From Pandoraea fibrosis (GTDB lineage Bacteria > Pseudomonadota > Gammaproteobacteria > Burkholderiales > Burkholderiaceae): a stretch of DNA of 64,000 bases. The notes beneath the pieces were generated by a model, which did not search any database, was not told the DNA's origin, and worked only from the letters and a program-made list of their open reading frames with translations. Positions 36,089 through 46,203 of the stretch are shown one piece after another; position 1 is the first letter of the stretch; each line of letters begins with the position of its first letter. Made by a program: the position numbers and the translations under genes. Where the stretch lies: contig NZ_CP047385.1 of assembly GCF_000807775.2 (NCBI RefSeq), forward strand, positions 2,170,001 to 2,234,000. Direction: 5' to 3'.

Positions 36089-37160
36089 TCCGGTTGTCTG
36101 CCGAGACGCTCGGCGCGGTGTCGAAATACGTCAGCTTGCGCACGAAAACATTGGCGAACGGATCGATCTTTTCGCCGGGAACGGCGGGGGAGGTGATCAC
36201 CACCCGCACGATGTTGCCGTGGCTGTCGTACTTGTAGTGATACTCCGACACATGACGCTCGCCGGTGGCAGCGTCGGTGCGGGTCACCCGCGTCAACTCA
36301 TGACGTGGTGAGTATTCCGATACTTCGTTGTCCCATGCCAGCGGCAGCCATTGTCCGTCGATGAAGGCCGCAGCGCCGTTGTCGCGAACGATGCGGCTGC
36401 CGTCGGGCTTGCGCTCCACGCTGGCGAAGGTCCGGTAGGAGACGAGCTTCGGGGCGGGGCGTACCTTGCCGTCTGCCGTGATTACCTGACGGGCCTCGTT
36501 CGGTGCCTCCCATTGACGCGAGAGCGCGAAGCATTCGTCGTCGAACAGCCGGGCTTGCAGGCTACCTGCGCGGCGGTGATGCACGCCGTTCGCCGGGGCG
36601 ACGATGCGTCGCGTCCACTCCAGTTGGCCGTCGGTTTCCTGACGCACCTGTTCCTTCCACGTTCCGCGCTTTGTCGCGCCGCGCACGACCCAGGCGTCGG
36701 CACTCTGCCATTCGACGGGGGCGCCGTCGATACTGCGCAACCGGCCATCGTCGTCGTAGGCATAGCGGCCGCGATCGGTGCTCGAGAGCAGGTGACCTTG
36801 TGCGTCGAACTCCATCACGAAGCGGTTACCGTTGTCGAGCGGGCCGACTTTACCGGTGCTGCGATCATAGCTGGCGATGAAGCGCGTTTCGTCGATACGG
36901 CGAACGCCGGCGGGAATGCCGCCGAAGTTGCGCATCAGATCGTCTTCTTCACGCAGGGATGTCTGCACGCACCACGGCAGCGGGGCGGCCGCCTGCGGTG
37001 TGTCGGTTGTCGGTTCAAGGTTCGGGGCTGGCGGGGGCGACGTGCTTGCCACCGGGACGCTTGCCGGCGCTGAGCCCGACTGCGGACCGGCGCAGCCGGC
37101 CAGCGCAGTGGCCAGCGCGGCGAGTGCGAATGCACTACGGACAGGGCGTACCAAAAGCAT
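36072..37160 (-). CDS. Unknown lipoprotein with YD-repeat-like strands
   Basis: A protein of about 362 residues. The ATG at 37160 gives a standard lipoprotein signal with lipobox LAGC; earlier starts at 37196 and 37244 would leave an overlong leader. A Pro/Ala/Thr-rich linker precedes beta-strand repeats such as FVMEFDAQGHLLSSTDRGRYAYDDDGRLRSIDG and HYKYDSHGNIVRVVI, which recall YD/RHS strands. No polymorphic-toxin C-terminus is seen. Its stop overlaps the sensor kinase's end, tail to tail. Function unknown; probably anchored in the outer membrane. Confidence 0.75.
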   Translation of the reverse strand: MLLVRPVRSAFALAALATALAGCAGPQSGSAPASVPVASTSPPPAPNLEPTTDTPQAAAPLPWCVQTSLREEDDLMRNFGGIPAGVRRIDETRFIASYDRSTGKVGPLDNGNRFVMEFDAQGHLLSSTDRGRYAYDDDGRLRSIDGAPVEWQSADAWVVRGATKRGTWKEQVRQETDGQLEWTRRIVAPANGVHHRRAGSLQARLFDDECFALSRQWEAPNEARQVITADGKVRPAPKLVSYRTFASVERKPDGSRIVRDNGAAAFIDGQWLPLAWDNEVSEYSPRHELTRVTRTDAATGERHVSEYHYKYDSHGNIVRVVITSPAVPGEKIDPFANVFVRKLTYFDTAPSVSADNRITSAK

Positions 37161-37528
37161 GGATCGGACAGATCGGACAGGTAAAACGGACGTCATCGCA
37201 AGTGATTGCCGGAGGTATTTTTCCCTCGATTGTACCGGCTCCATGTGACGTTCCCATCTCCGGGCATGGAATCACCGATCAGGTGGGCAAGCCTGCGGGC
37301 CCCGGTGGGCCGCGGGCAAAGGCGCCGCTGGGAGGCTTGCCGCACGATTCGAAGGGGGATCTGGTTTGAAAAACCTGGACGGAAATGAAGGTTAGTGTTT
37401 CAGCGCGGAAATCTCTTTTCGAGGGTTGGCGATGAAGCGCAAACAGTACTCAGTCAGACGCCCCCAAGGGTTGGCGCTATGTCCAGTTATTGGGGGCAGT
37501 TCAAAGAATGCCTTTCTGATACGTCTCC
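37161..37528. other. Intergenic region at the left edge of the AT-rich island
   Basis: About 370 nt with no accepted gene. A short frame at 37432 begins MKRKQYSV, like the start of IS3-family transposase OrfA, but diverges at once. A hairpin with 8-bp arms GCCCCCAA/TTGGGGGC (37460-37467 with 37490-37497) lies past the end of the minus-strand Pro-rich gene and has no U-tract. Confidence 0.45.
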
Positions 37529-37930
37529 CTAGGCCCCTGGGGCACCCGGAGGGTAGGGAGGCGGAGGGGGGTAGGGAGGTGGAGGCGGGCGAGGGGATGA
37601 GGCTTCACTGTAGCGGTAGCCGTCCGCGGACGCACCGATAGCGCTGTAATGGGCGTTTTGGAGGTCGTATATCAATTTCGCATAAAAATGTGCTGACTCC
37701 TCCGAATCCGCTACCGCCTCGCTCGCTTTGTCCAATAGATTCTGTGCGGCTGTATTCTTAAGAGACGTGGTGCTGTTAGTACACGCCATCACATCAAGTG
37801 CTTCACGCACAGAGGCGTTGTTGAGCATTTCGCAAAGAAGAGAATCGTAATCTTTGGGTACATTCTCCTTTTTCACGACGGTTGTTTCGTAGGTTACAAA
37901 CCTATTGCCAATAGGGGGAATTAGAGACAT
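37529..37930 (-). CDS. Unknown protein with tyrosine-spaced polyproline tail; possible hydroxylase substrate
   Basis: A 133-residue protein of no family I recognise. I chose the ATG at 37930, with GAGGAAAG upstream, over a TTG at 37957. Residues 20-100 look helical and soluble (DYDSLLCEMLNNASVREALD, then SAHFYAKLIYDLQNAHY), with no signal peptide. Residues 113-133 form a striking tail: PRPPPPPY, PPPPPY, then PPGAPGA, two near-identical proline blocks each closed by Tyr and ending in a collagen-like GAPGA. The gene overlaps the end of the prolyl 4-hydroxylase gene by 29 nt, so the two are translationally coupled. The tail is an obvious candidate substrate for that enzyme; this is inference. 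Confidence 0.75.
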   Translation of the reverse strand: MSLIPPIGNRFVTYETTVVKKENVPKDYDSLLCEMLNNASVREALDVMACTNSTTSLKNTAAQNLLDKASEAVADSEESAHFYAKLIYDLQNAHYSAIGASADGYRYSEASSPRPPPPPYPPPPPYPPGAPGA

Positions 37931-38597
37931 TAGCTTCGCTTTCCTCAGATTTTCCAACAGTTAACCATTTTGTCGCCACCCATTTGGATCCCGTGATTAC
38001 CGGGGATCCGCCATGGAGCGTTCGCTTCGATTGATGTGTGTCAGGGTTAGGGTAAACAAAAAAAATGCCACTTCCCCGTCGAGGAAAAATCTCCAGAGGC
38101 ATCATCGGAAATATGGTGCCCCCACCGCAATCTGCTTCCTTGAGGTATATAACGAGAGTCGCTATGCGTTGGGCACGATTAGCGGGCGCCTTGCGAGAGG
38201 CGGTGTCAAAAAAATCATAGTGAGGCATGTACTGCTCGCCAGCTTTGTAACGAAGAATTTGCAGATCCTCCATCTGCTCAATTGGCCAATTGAGCAGCTT
38301 CGCTATCCGTTCGTCGAGCTTGCTGACTAGCTTGCAACTGTCTCCAGACAGAAAGACTCCATGACTGGTTCGCCTCTCGTCGACGTATCCATGAGGGCTT
38401 CCATCAGCCACTCTTGATCTTTCCAAGCGTTGAGATGCCATATCAATCAACGAACAGCACTCATCCTGATCCAGAATATTCTCCATAACTACTATTTCAG
38501 GATAGGTTGAGCGTGCAGCGATCTTTATTTTCAGATCATCAACTTCAATATGCGACGGCGAGTCTCTTAAGTTTGGTCCCGGTAGATTGAGTTTCAT
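37902..38597 (-). CDS. Prolyl 4-hydroxylase-type 2-oxoglutarate/Fe(II) dioxygenase
   Basis: A 231-residue dioxygenase. Iron ligands are His126 and Asp128 (PHYDFFD) and His195 (LHGGSPV), with the 2-oxoglutarate Lys205 (GSKWVATKW), all at P4H spacing. RRTSHGVFLSG and LQILRYKAGEQYMPHYD are also P4H-like, rather than AlkB- or PhyH-like. It would hydroxylate peptidyl proline using O2 and 2-oxoglutarate in the cytoplasm. AAAGGA abuts the ATG with almost no spacing, an odd ribosome site. Base composition is clearly AT-richer than the flanks. Downstream and overlapping lies the Pro-rich protein gene. The alternative known bacterial target is EF-Tu. Confidence 0.9.
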   Translation of the reverse strand: MKLNLPGPNLRDSPSHIEVDDLKIKIAARSTYPEIVVMENILDQDECCSLIDMASQRLERSRVADGSPHGYVDERRTSHGVFLSGDSCKLVSKLDERIAKLLNWPIEQMEDLQILRYKAGEQYMPHYDFFDTASRKAPANRAQRIATLVIYLKEADCGGGTIFPMMPLEIFPRRGSGIFFVYPNPDTHQSKRTLHGGSPVITGSKWVATKWLTVGKSEESEANVSNSPYWQ

Positions 38598-38674
38598 TCC
38601 TTTATAACTTATGTGGCGTCAATGGATATTCGTTGAATTGCCCTGACGTCTTGCGGTTAATTGATCTGTGATTT

Positions 38675-38709
38675 TTTATATTGTTAGTGATGCGAACTAA
38701 GATTGTCAA
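38675..38709 (-). promoter_or_regulatory. Possible promoter of the hydroxylase gene
   Basis: A consensus -35 TTGACA is present on the minus strand (38709-38704). AT-rich sequence follows at the right distance, but the -10 (TAACAA or TATAAA, depending on spacing) is weak. It is about 110 nt before the hydroxylase start. Confidence 0.35.
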
Positions 38710-38758
38710 GGGTGTGTTTAGACGTCTGCTTCCTGGATATTTTGAAATGTTTGTGGCC

Positions 38759-39268
38759 CTAAAGTCCGGAGGTTGGTATTGACTCGCGCCATGACGAAAA
38801 TCTATCGAGTGAAAAATAAGAATATTCCGACATACATTTCAAAAAAGTCGAAATAATTGGGCCTGTTGGTCGTTTATATTTAAAGGCCAATAACATTCCC
38901 TCGAATGGCGTAACCCCGGACTTCTCCCGAACAGGCAAACCCAAGAACAGCCCGTTTATCGAATCATCTAATGGCAATTTCCAGGATGAGTGCCTGAACG
39001 CGCACCGGTTCTTGTCATTGACGATGCGCGCGACAAGATCGAGTACTGGCGACAGGATTGCAGCGATTTCAGACCGCATGGCTCGCCAGGCACTCTGACC
39101 CCGTGCGAGTTTCGATGCGCACCCCTTGACGCCTGAAATCTCCCCCCAAAGTGCTCGATTAATTTTCACTTGGGCGCGTCTCGTACCCGCATCGCGGGCA
39201 GGCCACGCGTGGCGGCTCAACTCGATGCGTACGAACGTGCGTTTCGCCGCTTCCGCACTGCTTGCCAT
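38759..39268 (-). CDS. Unknown protein, doubtful
   Basis: A 169-codon frame with no recognised family. The second half (SPVLDLVARIVNDKNRCAFRHSSWKLPLDDSINGLFLGLPVREKSG) reads like a genuine folded protein and is AT-richer, while the N-terminal 60 residues are Arg/Ala-rich and look like read-through noise. A start at an internal Met near residue 64 is possible. It is upstream of the hydroxylase gene on the same strand. It could be a relic of transferred DNA. Confidence 0.3.
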   Translation of the reverse strand: MASSAEAAKRTFVRIELSRHAWPARDAGTRRAQVKINRALWGEISGVKGCASKLARGQSAWRAMRSEIAAILSPVLDLVARIVNDKNRCAFRHSSWKLPLDDSINGLFLGLPVREKSGVTPFEGMLLAFKYKRPTGPIISTFLKCMSEYSYFSLDRFSSWRESIPTSGL

Positions 39269-39553
39269 CGTTCACGAGAGCGAGCAAAAACCCACCTAGC
39301 ACACGGTTTTGTATGGGGTATGGCCAGATACCCACAGCGATTCACTGCACAAATTTCGTGCATGTTCGTCGCTTCGACCGTAGTCAACGTGGGTATGCCC
39401 ATCAGGGTTTAGAGCCGCGTTTTCCCTGTATGTTATTGATTTCATATGGGTTTTTGCGGCCGTTCAACTGGCGGGTGCAAAGTTGGGTGAACAAAGTTCT
39501 GAATTCAGTGAGTCTCGACAGAGGGAGATGCGTATAAGGGAAAACCCCGCGTC

Positions 39554-39582
39554 TTGAAATCGTAAAACCCCGTCCCTATAAT
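39554..39582 (+). promoter_or_regulatory. groESL promoter
   Basis: TTGAAA and TATAAT are separated by exactly 17 nt, close to the ideal sigma-70 promoter. CTTGAAA followed by CCCCGT could also serve the heat-shock sigma factor, but the spacing is short. The -10 directly abuts the CIRCE operator, so HrcA binding would block transcription. Confidence 0.85.
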
Positions 39583-39608
39583 TAGCACTCGTTGGCGCAG
39601 AGTGCTAA
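39582..39608. promoter_or_regulatory. CIRCE operator (HrcA site)
   Basis: TTAGCACTC, a 9-nt spacer, then GAGTGCTAA: a perfect match to the HrcA operator. It overlaps the groESL promoter's start region and lies 79 nt before groES. Confidence 0.97.
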
Positions 39609-39687
39609 CGCCATGAATTCACCCCATATGCAATTGGTTGCATATTTAGTTTTGACGATCTCACACTGAGAGAAAGAGGAGCTTGTA

Positions 39688-39978
39688 ATGAACCTTCGTC
39701 CCTTGCATGACCGCGTTATTGTCAAGCGCCTGGACAACGAAACGAAGACCGCATCGGGCATCGTTATCCCTGACGCCGCTGCTGAAAAGCCGGACCAGGG
39801 CGAGATCCTGGCTGTCGGCCCGGGCAAGCGCGATGATCAAGGCAAGTTGATCGCACTCGACGTGAAGGTGGGCGACCGTGTTCTGTTCGGCAAGTACGCC
39901 GGCCAGGCCGTCAAGGTCGATGGCCAGGAACTGCTGGTCATGCGCGAAGAAGACATCATGGCCGTCGTGGCCGCCTAA
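39688..39978 (+). CDS. groES: Co-chaperonin GroES
   Basis: A 96-residue Gro[31 protein letters not shown] is the canonical N-terminus including the mobile loop, and [11 protein letters not shown] is typical. GAAAGAGGAG precedes the ATG. It caps the GroEL cavity in the cytoplasm. It is first in the groESL operon, 50 nt before groEL, under HrcA/CIRCE control. Confidence 0.99.
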
Positions 39979-40007
39979 GTCTGTCTCCCCCCAGACATCC
40001 TACGTAA

Positions 40008-41675
<1,668 letters not shown>

Positions 41676-41779
41676 GTCTCGCAAGAGACTGCATGACGGG
41701 GCGTCGCAAGACGCCTCGAATGCCGGGTCGCCGGGCTTTTTCGCCGAATCTTCGATTCGGCGGCTGAAGCCCGCCCCAG

Positions 41780-41820
41780 AACGGCAACGAGTTCTTCGGA
41801 GTTCGTTGCCGTTTTTTTTC
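41780..41820 (+). terminator. groESL terminator
   Basis: An 11-bp stem (AACGGCAACGA with TCGTTGCCGTT, 41780-41790 and 41803-41813) with a 12-nt loop runs into eight T residues. A second hairpin (CGAATCTTCGATTCG, near 41743-41757) precedes it. Confidence 0.95.
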
Positions 41821-41828
41821 GCCTGAAT

Positions 41829-42788
41829 TTATGCCCGAGTGGGCGAGGTGGCGTCGTTGTCGCTCCGAATGCGCGGGGCGACGAGCGGTGGAGTGGCGGC
41901 GATCTCGTCCTGCATCCACTGCCAGAAGGCATGAATTGCGCGCTCGCGCGGATGATTCTCCCGCCAGTTCACGTGATATTCGAGGCTAGGCGCAATGCGT
42001 GCCTCGCCGATCTGCACCAATTCCCCCGCCGCCAGCGCATCGCGCACGAGCAAACTGCGCGTCGTAGCGACGCCCTGTCCCGCAATCGCCGCCCGCAAGA
42101 GCAAGCCCGAATCGTCGAAAATCGGCCCGCGCGTGGGTTCGTGCGGTGGCAAGCCGGCGGCGACCTGCCAGTCGCGCCACGACCGATGCGCGAAGCGCAG
42201 CATCGGCAATTTGTCGGTATCCGCCACCGTGAACCCCGGCACGCGCGCGATCAGATCGGGATGGCACACGGCGATGACGCAGTCGTCGAGCAATTTGCGT
42301 GTGACGAATCCCGTCGCTTCCACCCGTTGATGCCAAATGCCCACGTCGACCGAATACGGGTCGGGCGCGGCGATATCCGCATGAATCCGCAGCATCAGGT
42401 CAATGCCGGGGTGCTGTTCGCTGAAGCGGTCCAGCCGGGGGATCAGCCATTGCGCGGCCAGATCGGTCATGACGCTGACCTCAAGGCGCACGGTGACGGG
42501 CGACGCGCCGGGCGCCGTGCCGGCCCGCGCCTCGGTGAGCGCCTCGTCGAGTTCCGACATGCCGATACGCACCCGCTCGGCCAGACGCGCCCCAACGCTC
42601 GTCGGAATCATGCGGGCGCCCACGCGGCGGAACAGCACTGTGCCGAGTTGCTGTTCCAGCGAGCGCATGTGGTGGCTCACCGCACTGTGCGTCAAATTCA
42701 ATTCCTCCGCCGCGCGCGTAAAGCTACGGTGACGGGCGGCTGCCTCAAGCGCACGCAGTGATTGAAGGGGAGGGAGGTGTTGGATCAT
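41829..42788 (-). CDS. LysR-family regulator (GcvA-like)
   Basis: A 319-residue regulator with N-terminal helix-turn-helix (LRALEAAARHRSFTRAAEELNLTHSAVSHHMRSLEQQLGTVLF) and a periplasmic-binding-like effector domain (MTDLAAQWLIPRLDRFSEQHPGIDL, DVGIWH). The N-terminal PPLQSLRALEAAARH pattern is that of the GcvA/AmpR branch. It is divergent from an MFS transporter across about 100 nt and is probably its regulator. Confidence 0.92.
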   Translation of the reverse strand: MIQHLPPLQSLRALEAAARHRSFTRAAEELNLTHSAVSHHMRSLEQQLGTVLFRRVGARMIPTSVGARLAERVRIGMSELDEALTEARAGTAPGASPVTVRLEVSVMTDLAAQWLIPRLDRFSEQHPGIDLMLRIHADIAAPDPYSVDVGIWHQRVEATGFVTRKLLDDCVIAVCHPDLIARVPGFTVADTDKLPMLRFAHRSWRDWQVAAGLPPHEPTRGPIFDDSGLLLRAAIAGQGVATTRSLLVRDALAAGELVQIGEARIAPSLEYHVNWRENHPRERAIHAFWQWMQDEIAATPPLVAPRIRSDNDATSPTRA

Positions 42789-42891
42789 GATGTCAAATTC
42801 TACTCACAATGCGCGCGCAAAGGTTTCGTTGGCCTCACGACGAGGTTCCGCCGACAATCCATACCCAAGCAATTCACTAGGGTATAGCTCC

Positions 42892-44103
42892 ATGTCGAAG
42901 GCACTTCGCATCTTCGTGCTGTTCGCCTGCGGATACTTCGTCTCATACGTGTACCGCGGGGTGAACATCGGGTTCGCGCCGTTCATGACGCGTGAACTGG
43001 GTCTCTCGTCTGCCGATCTCGGTTTGCTGACGAGTCTTTATTTCCTCGGTTTCGCGGGCGCGCAATTGCCGGCCGGCGTACTGCTCGACAAATTCGGGCC
43101 GCGTCGGGTGGCGTCGCTCGTCCTGCTGCTCGCGGCGGCCGGTGCAGCCCTGTTCGGACTGGCGCAGGGGGTGGGCGCGCTAATGGTCGGGCGCCTGCTT
43201 ATCGGTGTGGGCGTGTCGGTGTGCCTGGGCAGCGCGTTCAAAGCGCTGGCGCAGTGGTTTCCGGTGGCGCGCCTGCCGTTGCTCAATGGTCTGGTGATGG
43301 CTGTGGGCGGCATGGGCGGGGTTGTCGTCGGCACGCCGCTGAACTGGCTGCTTGGCCTGACGGACTGGCGCAACGTGTCGTTCGGACTGGCGGCGCTGAC
43401 GGTCTTCATGTCGATCGCCCTGTGGTTCGGTGCGCCCGAGAAGCCGGGTTCGCATGCGCAAGGCGGTCTGTCCGAAGCGTTCAAGGGCGTTCGTCAGGTG
43501 CTGGGCAGCGGCATGTTCTGGAAAGTGACGTCGCTCTCGGGCATCACGCAGGGCGTGTTCTATGCGATGCAATCGCTGTGGATGGCGCCGTTCATGCGTG
43601 ACGTGGAAGGGTTGTCGGAGGCGCAGGCGGCATCGCTGGTGTCGGTCGTGGGGCTGGCGATGATGGCTGGCAGCGTGGTGTTCGGGGCGGCGGCGCGCTC
43701 GCTCGAGCGTCGCGGTGTGAGCGTGTTCGCGTTTTCCGGCGTCGGCATGGTGTTGTTCGTCGTGGTGCAGTTGTTGCTGATGATGCGTGCGCCGATGCCG
43801 CCGGTCGTGTTGTGGGCTGCGTATGGGATCTTCGGCGGCACGGGCATTCTGTCGTATGCGGTGCTCGCGGAGCATTTCCACGGCACGCTGATCGGACGCG
43901 TCAATACCTCGCTCACGCTGGTCATCTTCTTGCTGATTTTCTTCTGCCAGGTGGGCGTGGGGGCGATGCTCGGCGCCTACGCGGCACACAGTGCGCAGGC
44001 GCACTTCTCTGCCTGGACGGTACTGATCGTGCTGCAAGTGCTGGGCGCGGTGTGGTACTTCTGGCCGCAGCGTCAGCGTGTCGGCAACGTGGCTTCGGCG
44101 TGA
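42892..44103 (+). CDS. Major facilitator superfamily transporter
   Basis: A 403-residue, 12-TM transporter. The ATG at 42892 is chosen because TM1 (LRIFVLFACGYFVSYVYRGVNIGF) starts right after it; the earlier frame is not membrane-like. The A-motif is GVLLDKFGPRRV between TM2 and TM3, and GRLLIGVGVSVCLGSAFKALAQWFP resembles the anion/sugar-phosphate symporter branch. The inner-membrane substrate is unknown. Probably controlled by the divergent LysR protein. Confidence 0.9.
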   Translation: MSKALRIFVLFACGYFVSYVYRGVNIGFAPFMTRELGLSSADLGLLTSLYFLGFAGAQLPAGVLLDKFGPRRVASLVLLLAAAGAALFGLAQGVGALMVGRLLIGVGVSVCLGSAFKALAQWFPVARLPLLNGLVMAVGGMGGVVVGTPLNWLLGLTDWRNVSFGLAALTVFMSIALWFGAPEKPGSHAQGGLSEAFKGVRQVLGSGMFWKVTSLSGITQGVFYAMQSLWMAPFMRDVEGLSEAQAASLVSVVGLAMMAGSVVFGAAARSLERRGVSVFAFSGVGMVLFVVVQLLLMMRAPMPPVVLWAAYGIFGGTGILSYAVLAEHFHGTLIGRVNTSLTLVIFLLIFFCQVGVGAMLGAYAAHSAQAHFSAWTVLIVLQVLGAVWYFWPQRQRVGNVASA

Positions 44104-44153
44104 TCTAACAGTGATGTGATGCGGCAGCGCTGCACTGCCTGCCGCTGACGTCT

Positions 44154-44750
44154 TCAACGTCCCGCTTCAAGACCTTCTTCGCGTCCGGCTTCGAGCATGC
44201 GCAACCATGCGCTCAAGCCGGATTCGATGTCCGCGAGGGTGGCTTTCGTCAGTGGCGCCAGCATCCGGTGTTCGTTGGCGACGTGGGCCTCGACGGCCTG
44301 CTCGATCAACGCGAATCCGGCATCCGTCAGTTGTACCAGCAGGCTTCGGGCGTCGTCCGGATTGGCTACGCGGGCAATCCAGCCCCGAGCCTCCAGACGT
44401 TGCAATCGATGCGTCATCGTCCCCGACGTGACCATCAACGTCGAAAACAGGGCGGTCGGTGCGAGCCGGTAGGGCGCCCCCGAGCGACGCAATGTCGCCA
44501 GCATGTCGAATTCCCAACCACTCATGTCGAACTCGGCGAACGTCGCATCGAGTTGTTGCTGGACGAGCGCCGCGCAACGCTTGAGGCGACCGATGACGCC
44601 CATCGGCGATACATCCAGGTCGGGGCGTTCGCGATGCCATTGCGCAAGGATACTGTCGACCGCATCGCCGCCGTTCTGCGGCGATTGCCGAGCCTGATTA
44701 ATGCTTGCTGCGGCGCGCGTTGCGCGATTCCCCGTGGGCCGGTTTCCCAT
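44154..44750 (-). CDS. MarR-family transcriptional regulator
   Basis: A protein of about 198 residues whose first 40 may be extra; GTG/ATG alternatives exist inside. The winged helix (EFDMSGWEFDMLATLRRSGAPYRLAPTALFSTLMVTSGTMTHRLQRLEARGWIARVANPDDARSLLVQLTDAG) is clear. It is divergent from an EamA-type exporter gene. The 77-nt gap holds two inverted repeats sharing TATCTTGA-like halves, the likely operators. Confidence 0.9.
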   Translation of the reverse strand: MGNRPTGNRATRAAASINQARQSPQNGGDAVDSILAQWHRERPDLDVSPMGVIGRLKRCAALVQQQLDATFAEFDMSGWEFDMLATLRRSGAPYRLAPTALFSTLMVTSGTMTHRLQRLEARGWIARVANPDDARSLLVQLTDAGFALIEQAVEAHVANEHRMLAPLTKATLADIESGLSAWLRMLEAGREEGLEAGR

Positions 44751-44765
44751 GCGTAACTCCAGTTA

Positions 44766-44779
44766 TCTTGACTTCAAGA
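44766..44779. promoter_or_regulatory. Candidate MarR site 1
   Basis: TCTTGA and TCAAGA flank CT. It is the weaker of two sites sharing TATCTTGA, and is located 15 nt before the MarR start. Confidence 0.6.
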
Positions 44780-44797
44780 CAAAAGGATACCAAACTG

Positions 44798-44825
44798 CAA
44801 TTTATCTTGAATTGAAGATAAATTG
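44798..44825. promoter_or_regulatory. Candidate MarR site 2
   Basis: The 11-bp arms CAATTTATCTT and AAGATAAATTG flank a 6-nt centre. It ends 2 nt before the EamA start codon, so a bound MarR dimer would cover the ribosome site DNA and promoter start. This is typical MarR operator geometry. Confidence 0.75.
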
Positions 44826-44827
44826 CC

Positions 44828-45702
44828 ATGACGACTACGACGGTCTCTTTACCGGTGCGCTGGATCGACGCGCTGCTCACGGCATTGGCGCCGATGATCT
44901 GGGGCTCGACCTATATCGTGACGACGCAATTGTTGCCGCCCGACCGGCCATTTACCGCAGCGCTCATCCGTGTGCTGCCGTCGGGGCTGCTGCTGTTGCT
45001 CTATGCGCGACGTTGGCCGGGGCGTCGCGATTGGGGGCGCCTGGTGGTGCTCTCCGCGTTGAACATCGGTGCCTTTCAGGCGTTGCTGTTTGTCGCCGCG
45101 TATCGTTTGCCGGGCGGACTGGCGGCGGTGGTCGGCGCGATTCAGCCATTGCTTGTCATGGGGTGGCGTGGGGGTGGGAGCAGCGGCGTCCACTGGCGAC
45201 CACGGTATGGGCGGCACTCGCGGGCGTCGTCGGCATGGGAGTGCTGCTGTTGTCGCCCGGCACGGTGTTCGAGCCGGTGGGCATCGTGGCGGCGCTGGCG
45301 GGGGCGGCAAGTATGGCGACAGGCACCTATCTCACGCGCCGGTGGCGTCTGGAGATGCCGGTGCTGGCGCTCACCGGATGGCAGTTGCTGCTGGGGGGAT
45401 TGATGCTCGCACCCGTTGCGTGGCTGGCCGATGCGCCGCTTCCCGCGCTCACGATCTGGCAGACGCTGGGCTATCTGTATCTCTCGATCGCCGGGGCGTT
45501 GCTGGCTTACGCGTTGTGGTTTCGAGGCATTGGGCGTCTGGCGCCAGTTGCGGTGTCGTCGCTCGGTCTGCTGAGCCCGTTGACCGCCGTGGTTCTCGGT
45601 TGGGTATTGCTCGATCAGGCGATCAAGGGCTTTGCGTTCGTCGGACTCGTGACGGTGTTCGCGAGCATTCTGGCGGTGCAGTGGACAGCGTCGCGGACGT
45701 GA
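44828..45702 (+). pseudogene. EamA/DMT-family exporter, frameshifted
   Basis: A 10-TM drug/metabolite transporter split by a frameshift. From 44828 the frame gives MTTTTVSLPVRWIDALLTALAPMIWGSTYIVTTQLLPP through GAIQPLLVMG. Near 45160-45163 (a GGGG run) the reading must move by one base. The other frame then continues WGWEQRRPLATTVWAALAGVVGMG and ends normally at 45702 (TVFASILAVQWTASRT). Both halves are well conserved, so one G is missing relative to an intact gene. Either the gene is freshly broken or this is an assembly error. The intact protein would be about 291 residues, exporting a metabolite under MarR control. Confidence 0.82.
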
Positions 45703-45723
45703 CGCCGCTGCCCGAGAGCGCGC

Positions 45724-46203
45724 TTACGCCTGCGCTACCCAGTCGCCCGACTTGCCGCCGTGCTTTTCCAGCACGCGCACGTCGGTCATGGTCATGCCGC
45801 GGTCGACGGCCTTGCACATGTCGTAGATCGTCAGCAGGCCGACCTGAACGGCCGTGAGGGCTTCCATCTCGACACCCGTGCGGCCGATGGTCTCGACCTG
45901 CGCGCGGCAATGGACGGCGTTTGCGCTATCGTCCACCAGAAACTCCACCGTCACGCGCGTGAGCGCGAGCGGGTGGCACAGCGGAATCAGGTCGGCGGTT
46001 CGCTTCGCCCCCTGAATGGCGGCGATGCGGGCAATGCCCAGTACGTCACCTTTCTTGGCCGTGCCGGTGCGAATCAGCGCGAGCGTCTCCGGCTTCATCT
46101 GGATGGTGCCGCGTGCGACCGCGATGCGGTGCGTGCTGTCCTTGCCGCCGACGTCAACCATGTGGGCCTGTCCGGCGGTGTCGAAATGGGTGAGTTCTGC
46201 CAT
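45724..46203 (-). CDS. moaC: Cyclic pyranopterin monophosphate synthase
   Basis: A 159-residue MoaC. Characteristic are [16 protein letters not shown] near the start, [57 protein letters not shown], and the C-terminal [11 protein letters not shown]. It catalyses the second half of the first step of molybdopterin synthesis with MoaA, which is not in the window. It would supply cofactor to the Mo hydroxylase at 23606-28801, among others. Confidence 0.98.

Noticed and set aside
37529..37620. Treating the GGAGG-rich repeats on the plus strand as a tandem DNA repeat or ribosome-site array
   Set aside because: They are the complement of the proline codons in the minus-strand gene and vary at third positions, indicating selection on protein.
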